DNA from: Sipunculus nudus
Lineage: Eukaryota; Annelida; Sipuncula; Golfingiida; Sipunculidae
Reading direction: 5' to 3'
Length of the DNA stretch: 64,000 nucleotides
Assembly (NCBI GenBank): GCA_026874595.1
Contig: CM049320.1
Coordinates: forward strand, 1,230,001-1,294,000
A program made the translations under genes and the position numbers. The notes under the pieces are model-generated. The model was given only the letters and a program-made list of their open reading frames with translations. It was not told where the DNA came from and searched no databases. How positions within the stretch are numbered: position 1 is the stretch's first letter; each line of letters starts with the position of its first letter. Below, piece by piece: positions 33,400 through 45,608 of this stretch.

Positions 33400-34899
33400 C
33401 AGTGAAAACTGGTCTAACGGACACCTCACTTAGGCGGACAACTGGCTATAATGGATTATAATGTTAAGTCCCTTCAAAATTCCCTATATGTCATGCATAA
33501 GCGGAACCTCTATAAGGCGGACACCTCACTACTGCGGACAGCGGCAGCGGATTTCAACTCAAAATTACATTCTAAGAGTAAACGAACCTGACAAATACGG
33601 ACACGATACGCCATCTCCAGCGGACACTGATCACACGCCCCGGACAACATCAAAGGCCACCGTTACTGTTGTTCCTGGGACTGGAACACAATGGATTGAT
33701 CAATCCCAAGTTGTTACCTTAATGCCTGTAGGTGTTCATGTCATGGTGTGATGTGCTCATAGGATAAATACAGCAAGGGTGAAGCGGTAAACATCCTGTC
33801 ACTTTATTTCACGGTTCATTATTCACACGTTGCGAAGCTGCATATTATTCGCTCGACCGCGGGGTCATCAAAATGATTAAACGGCTGCCGATTACCCGTG
33901 CGACCCTGATTTCACCACGCAATATCTAACTGTAAACTAACCACTTTGCTGTAACAGTCTGTTTGATATTAATTAATTAGTTTTGCTCAATATATCTCAA
34001 ACTGACCTGCTCAGTGTCAATCATGTACTCGCTCCGTAGTTACGCGTATCGTGCCGCATTGCACAAGCTTCCTCGGGGTTCGTTTAAACTCGGGTGCCAT
34101 CAACATCAAAGCAAATCAAACCAATCAACCATCATGAAAGAAAGTTTATTTATAAAGTTTATTTTTGAGTTTATATCTCAAACTGACCTGCTCAGTGTCA
34201 ATCATGTACTCGCTCCGTAGTTACGCGTATCGTGCCGCATTGCACAAGCTTCCTCGGGGTTCGTTTAAACTCGGGTGCCATCAACATCAAAGCAAATCAA
34301 ACCAATCAACCATCATGAAAGAAAGTTTATTTAAGGCTAAAGCTACATTCACATATAAAAAAACGAATGTTCCCAGGTTCGTAGCCATTACAATCTTCGC
34401 GTGATCAACGTCGTCATAATCTTTGAGATTATCGCATTGTGGCAGCTGAACAGGATAGTTTACACAATGCCGCCAGGTGGCAGGCACCACGCGTACTACA
34501 GGCGGGAGCTTACGCTATCTGAAAAAAGTTGAGCTGATTGGACTGAGTGTATCCACGAAAAAGAGCGTACGCGCACTTGCAGAAGAATTTATGAACATTG
34601 TTATTACGGATGATTTCATAGACCTTTCTCCTCTTGTTGTTTACTACTTGAGATAAGTAAAAATAATCACAGTTTGTATATGACAATAAAATGCATGATT
34701 TGTGCATGAATATGTTGTACATGTTCATGAAACCTGATATAATACAATAAACACGTTCTTGCAGCTGTTCGTTGTCTTTATTTATAATCCCTCAGTTATC
34801 AACCAAGGTCAAACTGCCTAATATATTATAAGGACACCTCACTGTTAAGGACAACATGATTGAGTCCCTTGACTGTCCGCTTTAGACAGGTTTCACATG
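33400..34899. mobile_element. Tigger/pogo-like non-autonomous DNA transposon, ~1.5 kb
   Basis: The left end, CAGTGAAAACTGGTCTAACG after TA at 33,398-33,399, is matched by an inverted right end reading CATGTGAAACCTGTCTAAAG on the minus strand, ending at 34,899 before TA. Subterminal GGACACCTCACT and GGACAAC motifs recur near both ends (33,420-33,560 and 34,830-34,885). No transposase frame is present. Ends and TA target are typical of the pogo/Tigger branch of Tc1/mariner. The interior contains a perfect 181-bp-period duplication (33,991-34,335). Confidence 0.65.
33991..34335. repeat. Perfect tandem duplication, 181-bp period
   Basis: Sequence beginning TATATCTCAAACTGACCTG at 33,991 recurs at 34,172 and is identical for about 164 bp, ending in GAAAGTTTATTTA. 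A ~17-bp spacer differs. The absence of substitutions implies a very recent event or an assembly join of two alleles. Confidence 0.9.
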
Positions 34900-35427
34900 T
34901 ATATATATATGTTACAGTCAATCTGTGTAATCACCCATTACATGAAATGCCTAAACATATCAGTCATTTAATGATATGTCTGAACATGAAGGGCTATAAT
35001 TACATAGATTGTCTGACTGCAAAACAAGGGTTTCTGTGTAATAGGTAAAACTAAGAATTAAACAGATATTAGTCAGGAAGTTATTTGAGCGACTGACCAA
35101 TTGTTTCAAAACTGAGTTGGGGTTATCAGTTTACCTCTGTCAGTAGTCTGGTCATTTTACTTGATTTTTAGGCCAAACCCGGAACGAATTGCTGTACAAA
35201 TTATTTTGTAGTATGCTGACCAGAAAGTTCGGAAGAATAGCATATCAAAATAAAAAAAAAGTCCCTTATGGGAATGATATTGAATTTGATGATCTTTATT
35301 GGCTAATAACCTATAACATTTGAATTTATACTAATCTGCATATTGTCATATTAAGCTTGTCTTTAACCCTCTGATTAACAACTCTCTTCAAATGCCTCTC
35401 TTTTTTTAATCTGACTGATATAAATAT

Positions 35428-35502
<75 letters not shown>

Positions 35503-37580
35503 TAATTTTTGTTTGATGGAGGTAACCGCCTCCATCTGTTATGCTCTTTTATCTCATTCTTAATCTAAATGTGAACACCTACAGAGTTCGGTTTGGGACA
35601 ACGTGACAGGGCGGTAGCACTCGCTTTTTATCATTTTATTTTGTATTCTATTGTCACCCACTGTCTAACGCACCTTCGGGTCCTGAGTGTATAATCGTCC
35701 ACATAACTGGGTCATAACACCGAGGAACCCCCAAAGACGCACTCGTTTGTGAGTGATACACAGCTGTGAGTACAGCCTTCCCATTAGAACTGTAGAGCCC
35801 TCACTCGGGGGGGGGGGGGGGTGATGTATTTAATCTCGGCTGAGATTTAAACTAATGAACTCCCAGCTTTGAGTTCTCTGCTCTAACCCTGAGAACCAGA
35901 AGCCGGTGAGATATAAATTTAACCAAAAATAACGATTTTGAGTATATTAAAAGGACAGGGCTCGACAATAATACTTTTCCTAATTGTCTGAGGAGTTGGG
36001 AATATTATGAGAACAACTTGACCAATTGTCAGAAAGATTCCCATATCAGACCATGCCACAGTCCAAGGGAATATCACATTAAAGATAAATCATATAGAAA
36101 TATATAACAAAATGTATCTAGTGCAATAATGGCTTATCGACATAGAGGATATTTAATATTTATATGGTATTCAACACCATTTAACTAAGATGCAATAGAT
36201 ATGTGAAGCCTGGCTAATTCTCCCTGTGCTAACTTTAATATTGTATATTGTGCTAACTTAAATATTCTGGCTGGTCAACGCATAAGAAAATTTAAGTTAT
36301 ATTAAAAGCCTAATAAATATGTCACCCATTATATGTCATAATGATCATTATGGTCAGCATAAAATATGACATTACAATTTTAACAATTTTATTTAGGCCT
36401 ATTATTGGGAGATCACGCATTCCAAGGTTATTGAAACAGACAGTTGGTCTATATCTGTTCATAATAAAGCGGTGCGTCCCCAAGAAATCATGCATAATTC
36501 TCATCATTTTAATCAAATTCCAGAACCAAAGCCATATTCCCATGAATGCTAGGATTTTCTCACCCCTTGTCGATACAAGCACAAGCATAGAACACAATAT
36601 CCTGTATATTAAGACAGACATGTTACAGTAAAGAATAATTATAATAGCTAATTAACAGAATATTTACTATTTAGAAAACATTAAACTTTGTTAGGCTCTA
36701 ATTTTTTTCTGTTACCAGTACGGAACGGCATCAACAGAAAAGAAGCATGCCCCTGACGACTAGTAAAGCGAACAAGGATGCATGTAATCCACAAAACGTC
36801 ATTTATTCAGTGATAGCTTAAAAATATTAAGCCCAGCTCGATTAATTAAATACATCCATCCTGTTACATAGACTGGATTCAATAACTATTATATTTTAGA
36901 CACCACAACATATACTGGCCATGTAAATTCGAATTCACTGGATATGAGTAACTTATTTGTAATATTGCGTCACGTGCAGACAGCAGTATGTAATGTATAC
37001 ATGATTGGCTTTATTCAACATGCTTATCAAATTTAACTTTTTTTTTATTTAAAAATGGAAATTTAATTTTAACACACTTTCAATCCATTTAATAGATAAA
37101 GCCTGTATTATCACTTCTCATCTCCGCTTCACTTTCTTCCTGATTCTCTGTTTTACAAGGTGTCGTGTATTCCAAGTGGTTATTTTTACACGTAAATTAC
37201 ATTCATATAGTTGAGATACTGTTAATTTTACAAATAGATCTATAACTGCTGCAATTATCGGAAAGGCCCGCAAACTGACTCACACTCTTCCGTGTACGCT
37301 GGAATATTTCTCTCACGGCTATAAAACACAGCCCCTTATTTATACCTTTTCACCTCAAGCCGAGAACTTTCCATTTCCTAACAATCCAAAAAACCCAACA
37401 ATACACACGTTACAGGAAGCATCTAGAACAAAGAACCCTGTGTTTCTACATGTCAGGGTTCCCACGTGGGCCGGCCCGGCTCGGCCAGGCAATGTTGCCA
37501 TAGCAACGAGCCATGCGTGACACACGAACCACAAGTCAACAACACATGGAACATCCCTGCGCACAATAAACAGACATCTG
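34900..37580. other. Non-coding stretch with SINE copy and microsatellite
   Basis: It holds an (AT)n tract at 35,432-35,494, a G-run at 35,808-35,821, a SINE-like repeat at about 35,640-35,915, and a GC-rich segment at 37,450-37,520 with an X-box-like palindrome (findings). No gene recognised. Confidence 0.6.
35640..35915 (-). mobile_element. tRNA-derived SINE-like repeat
   Basis: On the minus strand, GGTTCTCAGGGTTAGAGCAG (complement of 35,880-35,899) resembles a pol III A box. The following ACTCAAAGCTGGGAG block matches the head of the repeat at 38,000-38,073. Downstream, the body at 35,775-35,690 matches the dispersed repeat at 5,650-5,745. The B-box region is decayed. A G-run lies between head and body. 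Confidence 0.55.
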
Positions 37581-37999
37581 TAACAATATACATAATTAAG
37601 TAATATTTAGAATAATTCTGGCTCATTTTGGTGTCATATGCATATATGTTATTGATTAAATATAATTCATGTGGTATATGTAATTTAAACTAATCAATAA
37701 AATAAAGAATCAAATTTGTAAAAATGTTCTACTCTTTCAACAGATAAAATTACATAGTCACATGTGTCTCCCAAAATAAAGAATAAAATTACATTGGACA
37801 CAAGTCACATGTTAATCCTTATTAAGATGGATAAAATTATCATATTGATATTTCTTGTAACATGTTTCATTTAATACTATCTGAGTGGACCACTCCAGTA
37901 TTCTCAAACGGGCTGTCACGTTTGAGCACCTAAAACTATGATCCGAAATAACTAACCAGTATGTGTACCACAATATATATATTGAAAAACCTCACCGCC

Positions 38000-38073
38000 T
38001 AGGCTGAAATTCGAACCCACGATCTCCCGGCTTTGAGTCCTGCGCTCTATCCCTGAGCCACAGAAGCCGGTCT
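38000..38073 (-). mobile_element. tRNA-like SINE head
   Basis: On the minus strand TGGCTCAGGGATAGAGCG (A box) is followed about 30 bases later by GGGTTCGAAT (B box; complement of 38,009-38,018). Spacing and sequence fit a pol III promoter of tRNA origin. A related head lies at about 35,840-35,910. Arm pairing is imperfect, so this is a SINE relic, not a functional tRNA gene. Confidence 0.7.
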
Positions 38074-38361
38074 GTTTATTTGATATACTAGTAAGTGAAC
38101 ATCCGAACATGCGATCAGTACACTTGCCTTTCTCACTAGAAACGTTTTTCTGTCATTAAACATTGAGAGGAGTATCCCGTTTCTAATCAGACAATTCTAA
38201 AATTGAATATGGAGCCCCGCTTTTTTATTAAATATATTTTCCGGGTTCCTGTGAGTGAATTGTAGGGTAGCCCTTTAAAGTATAGAATTAATAATATCAG
38301 ATAAGTGTTTATTAATTAAGTGATGCAATTTATATTAAACTGCCTATGCATAAATTAAATA

Positions 38362-38520
38362 CAGTTGAACCTGTCTGAAAGACCATCTATCTATTAAGAC
38401 CATACTTGAGTGAACTGAAAACATTCACTTTTGTTATAACTGACTTGTCTAACAAGACCACCATTAAATTAAGACACTTAGGCCAGTTCCTCGGGCGATC
38501 GTATTTAACAGGTTTCACTG
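38362..38520. mobile_element. 159-bp TA-target MITE, block A copy
   Basis: CAGTTGAACCTGT at the left is mirrored by ACAGGTTTCACTG at the right, with TA before the left end. The block B counterpart at 53,895-54,053 has exactly the same length and TA on both sides. The element therefore inserted before the segmental duplication. The ends match the pogo/Tigger-like family seen elsewhere in the window. Confidence 0.75.
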
Positions 38521-39686
38521 TTCTACTTAGGTTAACATGTAAGCAAACTTACATGTTACTGACACTCTTGGTTCTCATTAGTGTGGCACTCAATTAAATG
38601 ATTGGCAGATATTTTAACCAAAACTGAAGGACAATATGTTGTGCATCACATTTGTATCACATTTGTTTTCCGAAAATGTTCATGTTAGAACGTACAGAAC
38701 TTCTGATAATATCTTAAGTGAACCACAAAAATCTCAGTACATGCTTGTCCAGGAACAAGAATCGGCAAAAGACTTGCAACCAATACAGGGGATTTCTGAG
38801 GGTAACAGGGAATGTGACACCTCAAATGTGAAAGATATAGTATTGTTGATTTAATGAGTTAAGGTAATCTTTAACATGGCTGAGGGATGATTTTGAAATA
38901 AAGTATGAAATAATGGTTTACTTTCAAATATTTTTTACAGTTTCTTAAACTGCCTAGAATGAACATTGGCCACCTGTCACATTTCGTTCTTCTGTGTTGA
39001 TACTCAGGTCAATGCGACGGGGCGATTCGGCTTTCCTCTGGCACTTATAAACCCTCGCCGAGATATGGATGGAACCGGTATCTTTTTTTCATTGAAAAAT
39101 TGAAAATGTTCTAGGTATTGGAATTTGCTGAATGCTTTCGCTCTCTCAACGTTGGAATAAAGGGCAAAATCATTTGGCAGATCCGGCTCGGCTGTCACCG
39201 CCATATTTGTAAACACGCTCTCTTACATGCACAGAGTTGTCAGACATATGTAATTAGTCAATTTGCGAAAAGGGGCGGAGCGATCTCTAGCGAGTTCGCC
39301 CACTATTAACGCCATTAACTAGTAATATCCATATCACAATCTTTAGGTCAGGGCATGGCAACATGCACGTTAGATAAAACTCATGTATGTCAATGAGCTA
39401 CTTTATTATAAAACCGAAACCTGCATGGTCTTATGGTAAATGGTTGATATTGTGACATGTTGCCAATCAAATCGATACCCAACCCAGCCATCCAGGATAA
39501 ACTTGAGCAGGGAATAAGTGTAGTAGTTTATTTTTCTCACACGGCACTACACATAAAGTGTCTATTAAATTTTAAACCGTCTAGAGTAAGTATTTGGACA
39601 ACATAAATTGTTTATTTAATTTATATTTCTAAAAGGCATTATTTTAATTAATATCTGTGAGTGAGAGAGAGTCATGCTCAGAGAAG

Positions 39687-39732
<46 letters not shown>

Positions 39733-39899
39733 TGTGTGTGTTTATGTGTGTATGCTTTTATAAACTCAAATTTGTGCCATATCTATCCCGTCACGCTTAT
39801 GCAGATGATAGCGCTGTCTACATAATATGATGACAATTTCACCGGTTGAACTTCCTGTTTCATATAGAACATTATATTAAATCAATGGATCGCCGGAAT

Positions 39900-42800
39900 A
39901 TACTTTTAATTTGATAGTGATAATCACTTTTTTTCGCTTATGTATATTAGATAAAAAAGCGTTCCATTCAACCGGTTCAGGACTTTAAATTTGCATTGCA
40001 AACCTTAATACATTTTAGGGGTGATTTAGAATTTTAAGAATAGCCTAGGAAGGACGGTTATGATTTTGATTGCCCGGTCTTTACATTGCATGTCGGCATC
40101 AGCAGAATATATATTTCCAAAATCCACGTAAATATGATCATAAGCATATAAATTAACTGTGGCAATGGCATTATAGCACTGAAAAAACATATGACCTTAA
40201 GTGTGCTAGAGAAACACACACACACATATATAGAGTGAGAGAGAGAAAGAGGGAGAGGTATATGAAGACTTATATAAATATATATATATATATATATAGA
40301 AGAGAACTAAATATAAATATATATATATGGAAGAGATCTAAATATAAATATATATATATATATATTTATATAGTTGCGTGTGTAAGAGATCATTTTCTGA
40401 CACCCCTAGATATATATGAAACCCCCGAGATATATCTTCTCTACTAAATATCCGGAAAAAAGCGGAATTGCTAAAAGGTTGCCCTTCTTTTCAATCTAGG
40501 CTGGGTCTCCCCCTATCGGACAATTCATATAACTCCAAAGTTGCTAAATTGTCGGCAATTTGCAGGATTGCCACACGGCGCCCACTCAGTGTAATCTCCT
40601 CTGGGCCTTCCCTATCGGAGGATTTAGAGAACTACAAAGTTGCTAAATTGCCGGCAATTTGCGGAATCGCTAGACCGGGGCCCCTAAGTTTATGACCGCC
40701 GGGGACCCTCTCTGGCGGAGGATTCAGGGAACTACACAGTTGCTTAATTGCATGCAATTTGCGGAATTGCTTGATAGGGGCCCTTCATCTCAATCTCGGC
40801 TTGGGCTCCCCCTATCGGATGATTCGTATAGCCCAAGAGTTGCTAAAATGCCGGCAATTTGCGGCATTGCTAGACAGGGGCCCTTCAGCCCCACTATATG
40901 ACCGCCGGGGGCTAACTCTGCCGGAGGATTCAGAGAACTACAAAATAGCTAAATTGCCGCTAATTGCGGAATTGCTAGATTGGGGCCCCAAGTGTATGAC
41001 CGCCGGGGGCTCACTCTACCGGTGGATTCAGAGAACTATAAAGTTGCTTAATTGCCGGCAATTTGCGGGATTGCACGACGGGGGCCCTTCAGTTCATTCT
41101 CGTCTGGGCCTCCCCTATCGGAGGATTCAGAGAACTACAAAGTTGCTAAATTGCCATCAAATTGCGGATTTGCTAGATGGGGGCCCCTCAGTGTATGACC
41201 ACCGGGGGCTCACTCTACCGGAGGATTCAGAGAACTACAAAGTTGCTAAATTGCCGGCAAATTGTGGAATTGCTAGACGAGAGTTTCATTTGTTTGCAGT
41301 CTAACCTCCCTCTACCGGAGGATTAAGAGAGCTTCAAAGTTGCAAAATTGCCAGCAAATGGCATAATTGCTCGACGGGCTCCTTCATCTCATTGCCGGCT
41401 TGGGCTCCCTCTAGCGGAGGATTAAGATAACTCCAAAAATGCAAAATTGCCAGCAAATTGCGGAATTGGTAGCTTAGGGCTCCCTCTAACGGAAGATTAT
41501 GAGAACTTCAAAGTTGAAAAATAACTAGCTAATTGCGTGTATGAGAGACGGAGAGGTCTTCCCTGTCGAATGGGAAAGTTGCTTCCAAAGTTGCTAAATT
41601 AGATTGATTGCTGGCAGTTTGCAAGAGTTGCTGACAATTTGCGAGACTGCTGGGTGAGTTGTCGGGCACTGCGCAACATTGCGACAGATGGAAGAAAACA
41701 ACTGTTCCCCACCTATAGGGGACAGCATCCTTGTTTTTTACATCCGGGCTACTGCTGGCCTGGTCAGAGGCTGGTAGGCAAAAGCCTATACCCCTTGTAA
41801 GTAGGTCATCCTTTGTGTACCAGCTACTTGTGCTACCATCATCTCTCCGTTCACACTTGTTCAATTAATTTTATGCACCAATCAGTTTTTTTGCAAATTT
41901 TTTTATGCATCTTTACACAATGTTAGTGATTTTGTAGTGGTCAGTTTCCCTTTCGCGACCTTTACAGCATGACGGAAAGTTGAACAGATGATGTAAAAGT
42001 ATAGCTAGACACCAACAAAGGCCATATCATTAGTTCTTCATCTGTTTCATAAGCCTATACAATACATCATCCAGGGACAGCTTACTTGTGAGTCTCTGGT
42101 GGGTTACAAATATTCTAAATCTGAATGTGCAGGCCTTACCCAATAGAGAAATGTTGAATTTGTTTTATACAGAATCTCGTGTCTTAGGTCTCAGAAGTTT
42201 TGTCTTATGCATGAAAGTGTGGAAACATTTTCTCATATTCCAATATTGATTTCAAAACTACTACTCTGGGACCCCTTTAATATACATATTCTGAATGCTG
42301 GGAATAATAATATGCATTTTGAGTTTTCTAACCAAGTTTGACGCTATCTATATTTAAGAATAATTTGTTTCATTTAATTCCTTAAAAATAGTTATATATA
42401 ATATATAAGTAAATATAAACCTATAAGTGACAGACTTTTTAAACAGGTGTTGACTTTCTAAATTACATTTTTCTATCCCATTTAAATATGAGATATAAAA
42501 ATATAAAGTAATCAATAAAATAAAAATATTATAAAAAAAGTAGTTATATTTAAATATGAAACAAAAATACAATATTTATCTTAAATAAAACGTAATAATG
42601 TATGAATTTGAAATGTGAAAAATATAGGTGAAACACCCCCACCCAAGTATTTGTTTTGGGATGGTAATTACAACTTTTAAAATTATGATTTTTTTATATT
42701 TAAATATAAAATTTTAAAATTAATTATAAGTAATCAATAGAATAAAAAATAATAAAAGTAGTAATATTAAAAAATAAAAACAAAAATAATATTTATCTTA

Positions 42801-43956
42801 AATAAAAAAAAGTAACAATATTTTAACTTGAAATGTGAAAAATGTAGGTGAAACACCCTTACCCTAGTTTTTGTATTGGGATGGTAATTATAACTTTTAA
42901 AATTATGAATTTATTTTATATTTAAATATAAAATGTAAAAAAAAAATTATCAATTATGGGCATACATGTTAAGTAAAATAATAAAAAAAAATTTTAAGCA
43001 TTATTTTTAAGGTTCCGTTGAGATGAAATCTCCTTAACACTTAACGGCTGAGAAATATTGATCTTACATAAACAGTTAAAAGTAGATAAAATCAATAAAA
43101 ATTAAATTATTCTTAACATCAACTGTCTTTGTATATCAATCAATTCAAATAATACTAAAACAAATGAACCAGATAATGAACCATGACGCTACAAAGCCAT
43201 CATATATTTCCCTGTCATTCGGGTGAAAAGAGCCTGTTGAAGGCAAGCTGTTAAAGTGATTGCCTAATTAACAGAAATGATTTTTGTTGTGATCAGTGCA
43301 AGTATTAGAAGACTTTGATTGCAAATATTAAAAGTATTAATATTAAATGTGCTTTGTGACTGTACATATAAGCTCTCAGAGTATGCGTATATGGAAGGGT
43401 GGTTCATGTAGTTAAGTAAAGAATCACAAAATATTATCATTGATGAATATAACTTTATATACGTTAACACATTAACTTTCATTGGTTTGCAGCCTGCTTG
43501 GCAGTAATAACTTGGTACTATATTAAGAGTTATGCAGGGGCACTTTTGACGGGGACTGACAATGTGGCTACAAAGTGGTGAAAATATAAAACTGTCATTA
43601 CAGCACCTGAATCAGGCTTGATCATGTAGTGTAGCATAAATATATCAGTTACAGGATATGAGGCAATAAACTAGTGATTCTCTGATGAAGCATGTTTAGG
43701 GTCAATTAAGAAAATTGAGGCTTTACTAAGTGCATGTCTGCAAGTGGATATATGTGGCCCTTTGTATATATAGACCCAGCAGGCAGCCTAAAGAAGCTTG
43801 GACAAAGTCCCTTTTGCTGCGGATTGGAAAATCCAACAGCTGTATAGCTCATTGGTAAATTATCTTGCAATTAATGTTATAAGACTGACATATTTTATGT
43901 TGAATGCAAACAATATAGAAATACAGAATAAGCCCACTGAGGAAGGAGTGCAACTT
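39900..43956. other. Block A-specific stretch
   Basis: Absent from block B. It holds AT/GA microsatellites (about 40,230-40,370), the 100-bp satellite (40,470-41,620), and a very AT-rich tract (about 42,350-43,000). In that tract a ~270-bp module recurs: GTGAAAAATATAGGTGAAAC near 42,616 and GTGAAAAATGTAGGTGAAAC near 42,834. No gene recognised. Confidence 0.6.
40470..41620. repeat. ~100-bp tandem satellite with embedded palindrome, about 11 units
   Basis: The landmark CGGAGGATT(C) recurs at 40,616, 40,716, 40,816 (variant), 40,922, 41,020 (variant), 41,119, 41,219, 41,316, 41,414 and 41,490 (variant), so the period is close to 100 bp. Each unit then carries AACTACAAAGTTGCTAAATTG, a GCCGGCAATTTGCGG block and a GC-rich GGGGCCC segment. 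Units at the 3' end are the most diverged. The open frame across 40,759-41,304 is a by-product of the repeats. Confidence 0.9.
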
Positions 43957-44470
43957 GGACTTTGAGTAGCATATCTTGGTTTTATGGTGACTTTGAGTAG
44001 CAGATCTTGGTTTATGGTGACTTTGAGTAGCAGATCTTGGTTTATGGTGACTTTGAGTAGCAGATCTTGGTTTATGGTAACTTTGAGTAGCAGATTTTTG
44101 TTTTTGGTGACTATAAGCAGCAGGCTTTGGTTTTTTTCGGGTTATGAGAAGCAGGCTTTGGTTTATGCTGACTATGAGTAACACATCTCGGTTTATGCTT
44201 ATTATGATTTGCAAGACTTGGATTATGTTTTTGTAGCATGCCTAGGTTAATGCTGACTATGAGTATCAGGCCATGGTGTAAGCTGACTATGATAAGTAGA
44301 CTTTGGTTGTTGCAGATTATTAGTAACAGGCCTAGGTTTATTCTGACTATGGGCAGCAGGCCTTTGTTTATATTTAACTATGATTAGCAGGTCTGGGTTT
44401 GTGCTGACTATGAGTTGCGGGTTTTGATTATGCTGACTGTGAGTAGCGGGTGTCGGTTTATGCAGACTAT
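43957..44470. repeat. 30-bp minisatellite, block A array
   Basis: Units read GACTTTGAGTAGCAG, a two- to three-base variable part, CTTGGTTTATG and a short link, giving a 30-bp period that is nearly perfect at 43,980-44,080 and looser afterwards. The same family forms a longer array in block B (56,162-57,420). Confidence 0.88.
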
Positions 44471-45511
44471 TGTGGTTTCTTTAATACGGGTTAAGCCTCT
44501 ATCACATAATTCTTTATGTACTGTGGTTGGCTTCATATTCGCAAAATCAAATATTTGCGATTTTCATTTCCGCGATAAACAACAGAACAAATTACACGAT
44601 GCATATTGTAATAATTATTAGATCAATTATATAACAAAATCTTGCAAGCAAAATTTTACCGATTGTATAAGAAGCTGAGGGAACAGGGAAAAGGTAGAAC
44701 AATAATGGCAGAAGAATGCAAAAGAACTGATATTATTTAATTAAGCAATATATTAATTAAGGGCAACATATGGTGTTTACATACTAATATTGACGCTACT
44801 TGCGCCATATACACGAGATGCCAATGAATGAAATTTCACCACCCCTTTGCACATATGTGACTTCTTATTCACGAAGGTTTTATTTTCGCGGTGATTTTCC
44901 TGAAACACCATATACACCATGTACAGGAAGGTGTGATCGACTGATCTGTTAAATATTGTCTTTACACCCCCAGGCACTCCTTGTAAAGCATGCTGTTCCC
45001 GAGCGCACCTTATTAAATTCTACTTAAATCGTAACATGACATGTCGATGAAACTAGACTTATATTAGCATGCATGATAAAACTTCGTGTACACTATGTAC
45101 TTATGCTGTTACAGAAAACAAATTAGATTGATCGACTGAATTAATTAAAGCTCACACTCACGCCGTCCTTACAAAACATGTTGTTTGTCGTCGAACCCTT
45201 AATCAGACGGATTAATAAAAGTGGACTTAAGCGTCTGATTACCAATTTATATTATCAAGTATGATAAAACAGTACAGGCGTTATATGTTATGTGCCTGGG
45301 CCAATACAGAAAATAAATATGAATCAGAATATGACGAGACATTGAACTCATTCCCCTGTTGCAAGTTAACGAGCCCATACATGTTGATGGCGAGTTGGCA
45401 CGAAAGGGCATATCAGTCAGCTGTTCTTTGTGAAATTAAGCTTTTTTATGATCATCTGATTAATCAATCTATACCAGTAAATAAAATATAAAATAATATA
45501 ATATCATTTGG

Positions 45512-45513
<2 letters not shown>

Positions 45514-45604
<91 letters not shown>
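45514..45604. repeat. (AT)n microsatellite, block A
   Basis: About 90 bp of nearly pure AT, followed by GGGGAGGAGGGATGTATGCA. The orthologous site in block B (58,111-58,150) has a tract of about 40 bp followed by GGGGAAGGAGGGGTGTATCC, showing independent length change since the duplication. Confidence 0.9.

Positions 45605-45608
<4 letters not shown>

Noticed and set aside
33461-33751. 96-residue frame near the left end of the Tigger-like element
   Set aside because: It lies in subterminal repeat sequence (GCGGACA and GGACAC motifs) and does not resemble a transposase.
35326-35535. YIYIYI-type small proteins, also at 6,969, 9,525, 26,779, 52,794 and 58,054
   Set aside because: Translations of (AT)n microsatellites.
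38000-38073. Functional tRNA gene on the minus strand
   Set aside because: A and B boxes are visible, but the stems do not pair properly and a related head recurs at 35.8 kb, so it is treated as a SINE relic.
40759-41304. 181-residue frame and its neighbours in the 100-bp satellite
   Set aside because: The frame follows the satellite period and repeats the same peptide blocks. It has no protein family features.
43849-44214. Small repeat protein with a 10-residue period, also at 57,038-57,343
   Set aside because: Product of the 30-bp minisatellite; 30 is divisible by three, so frames stay open without selection.
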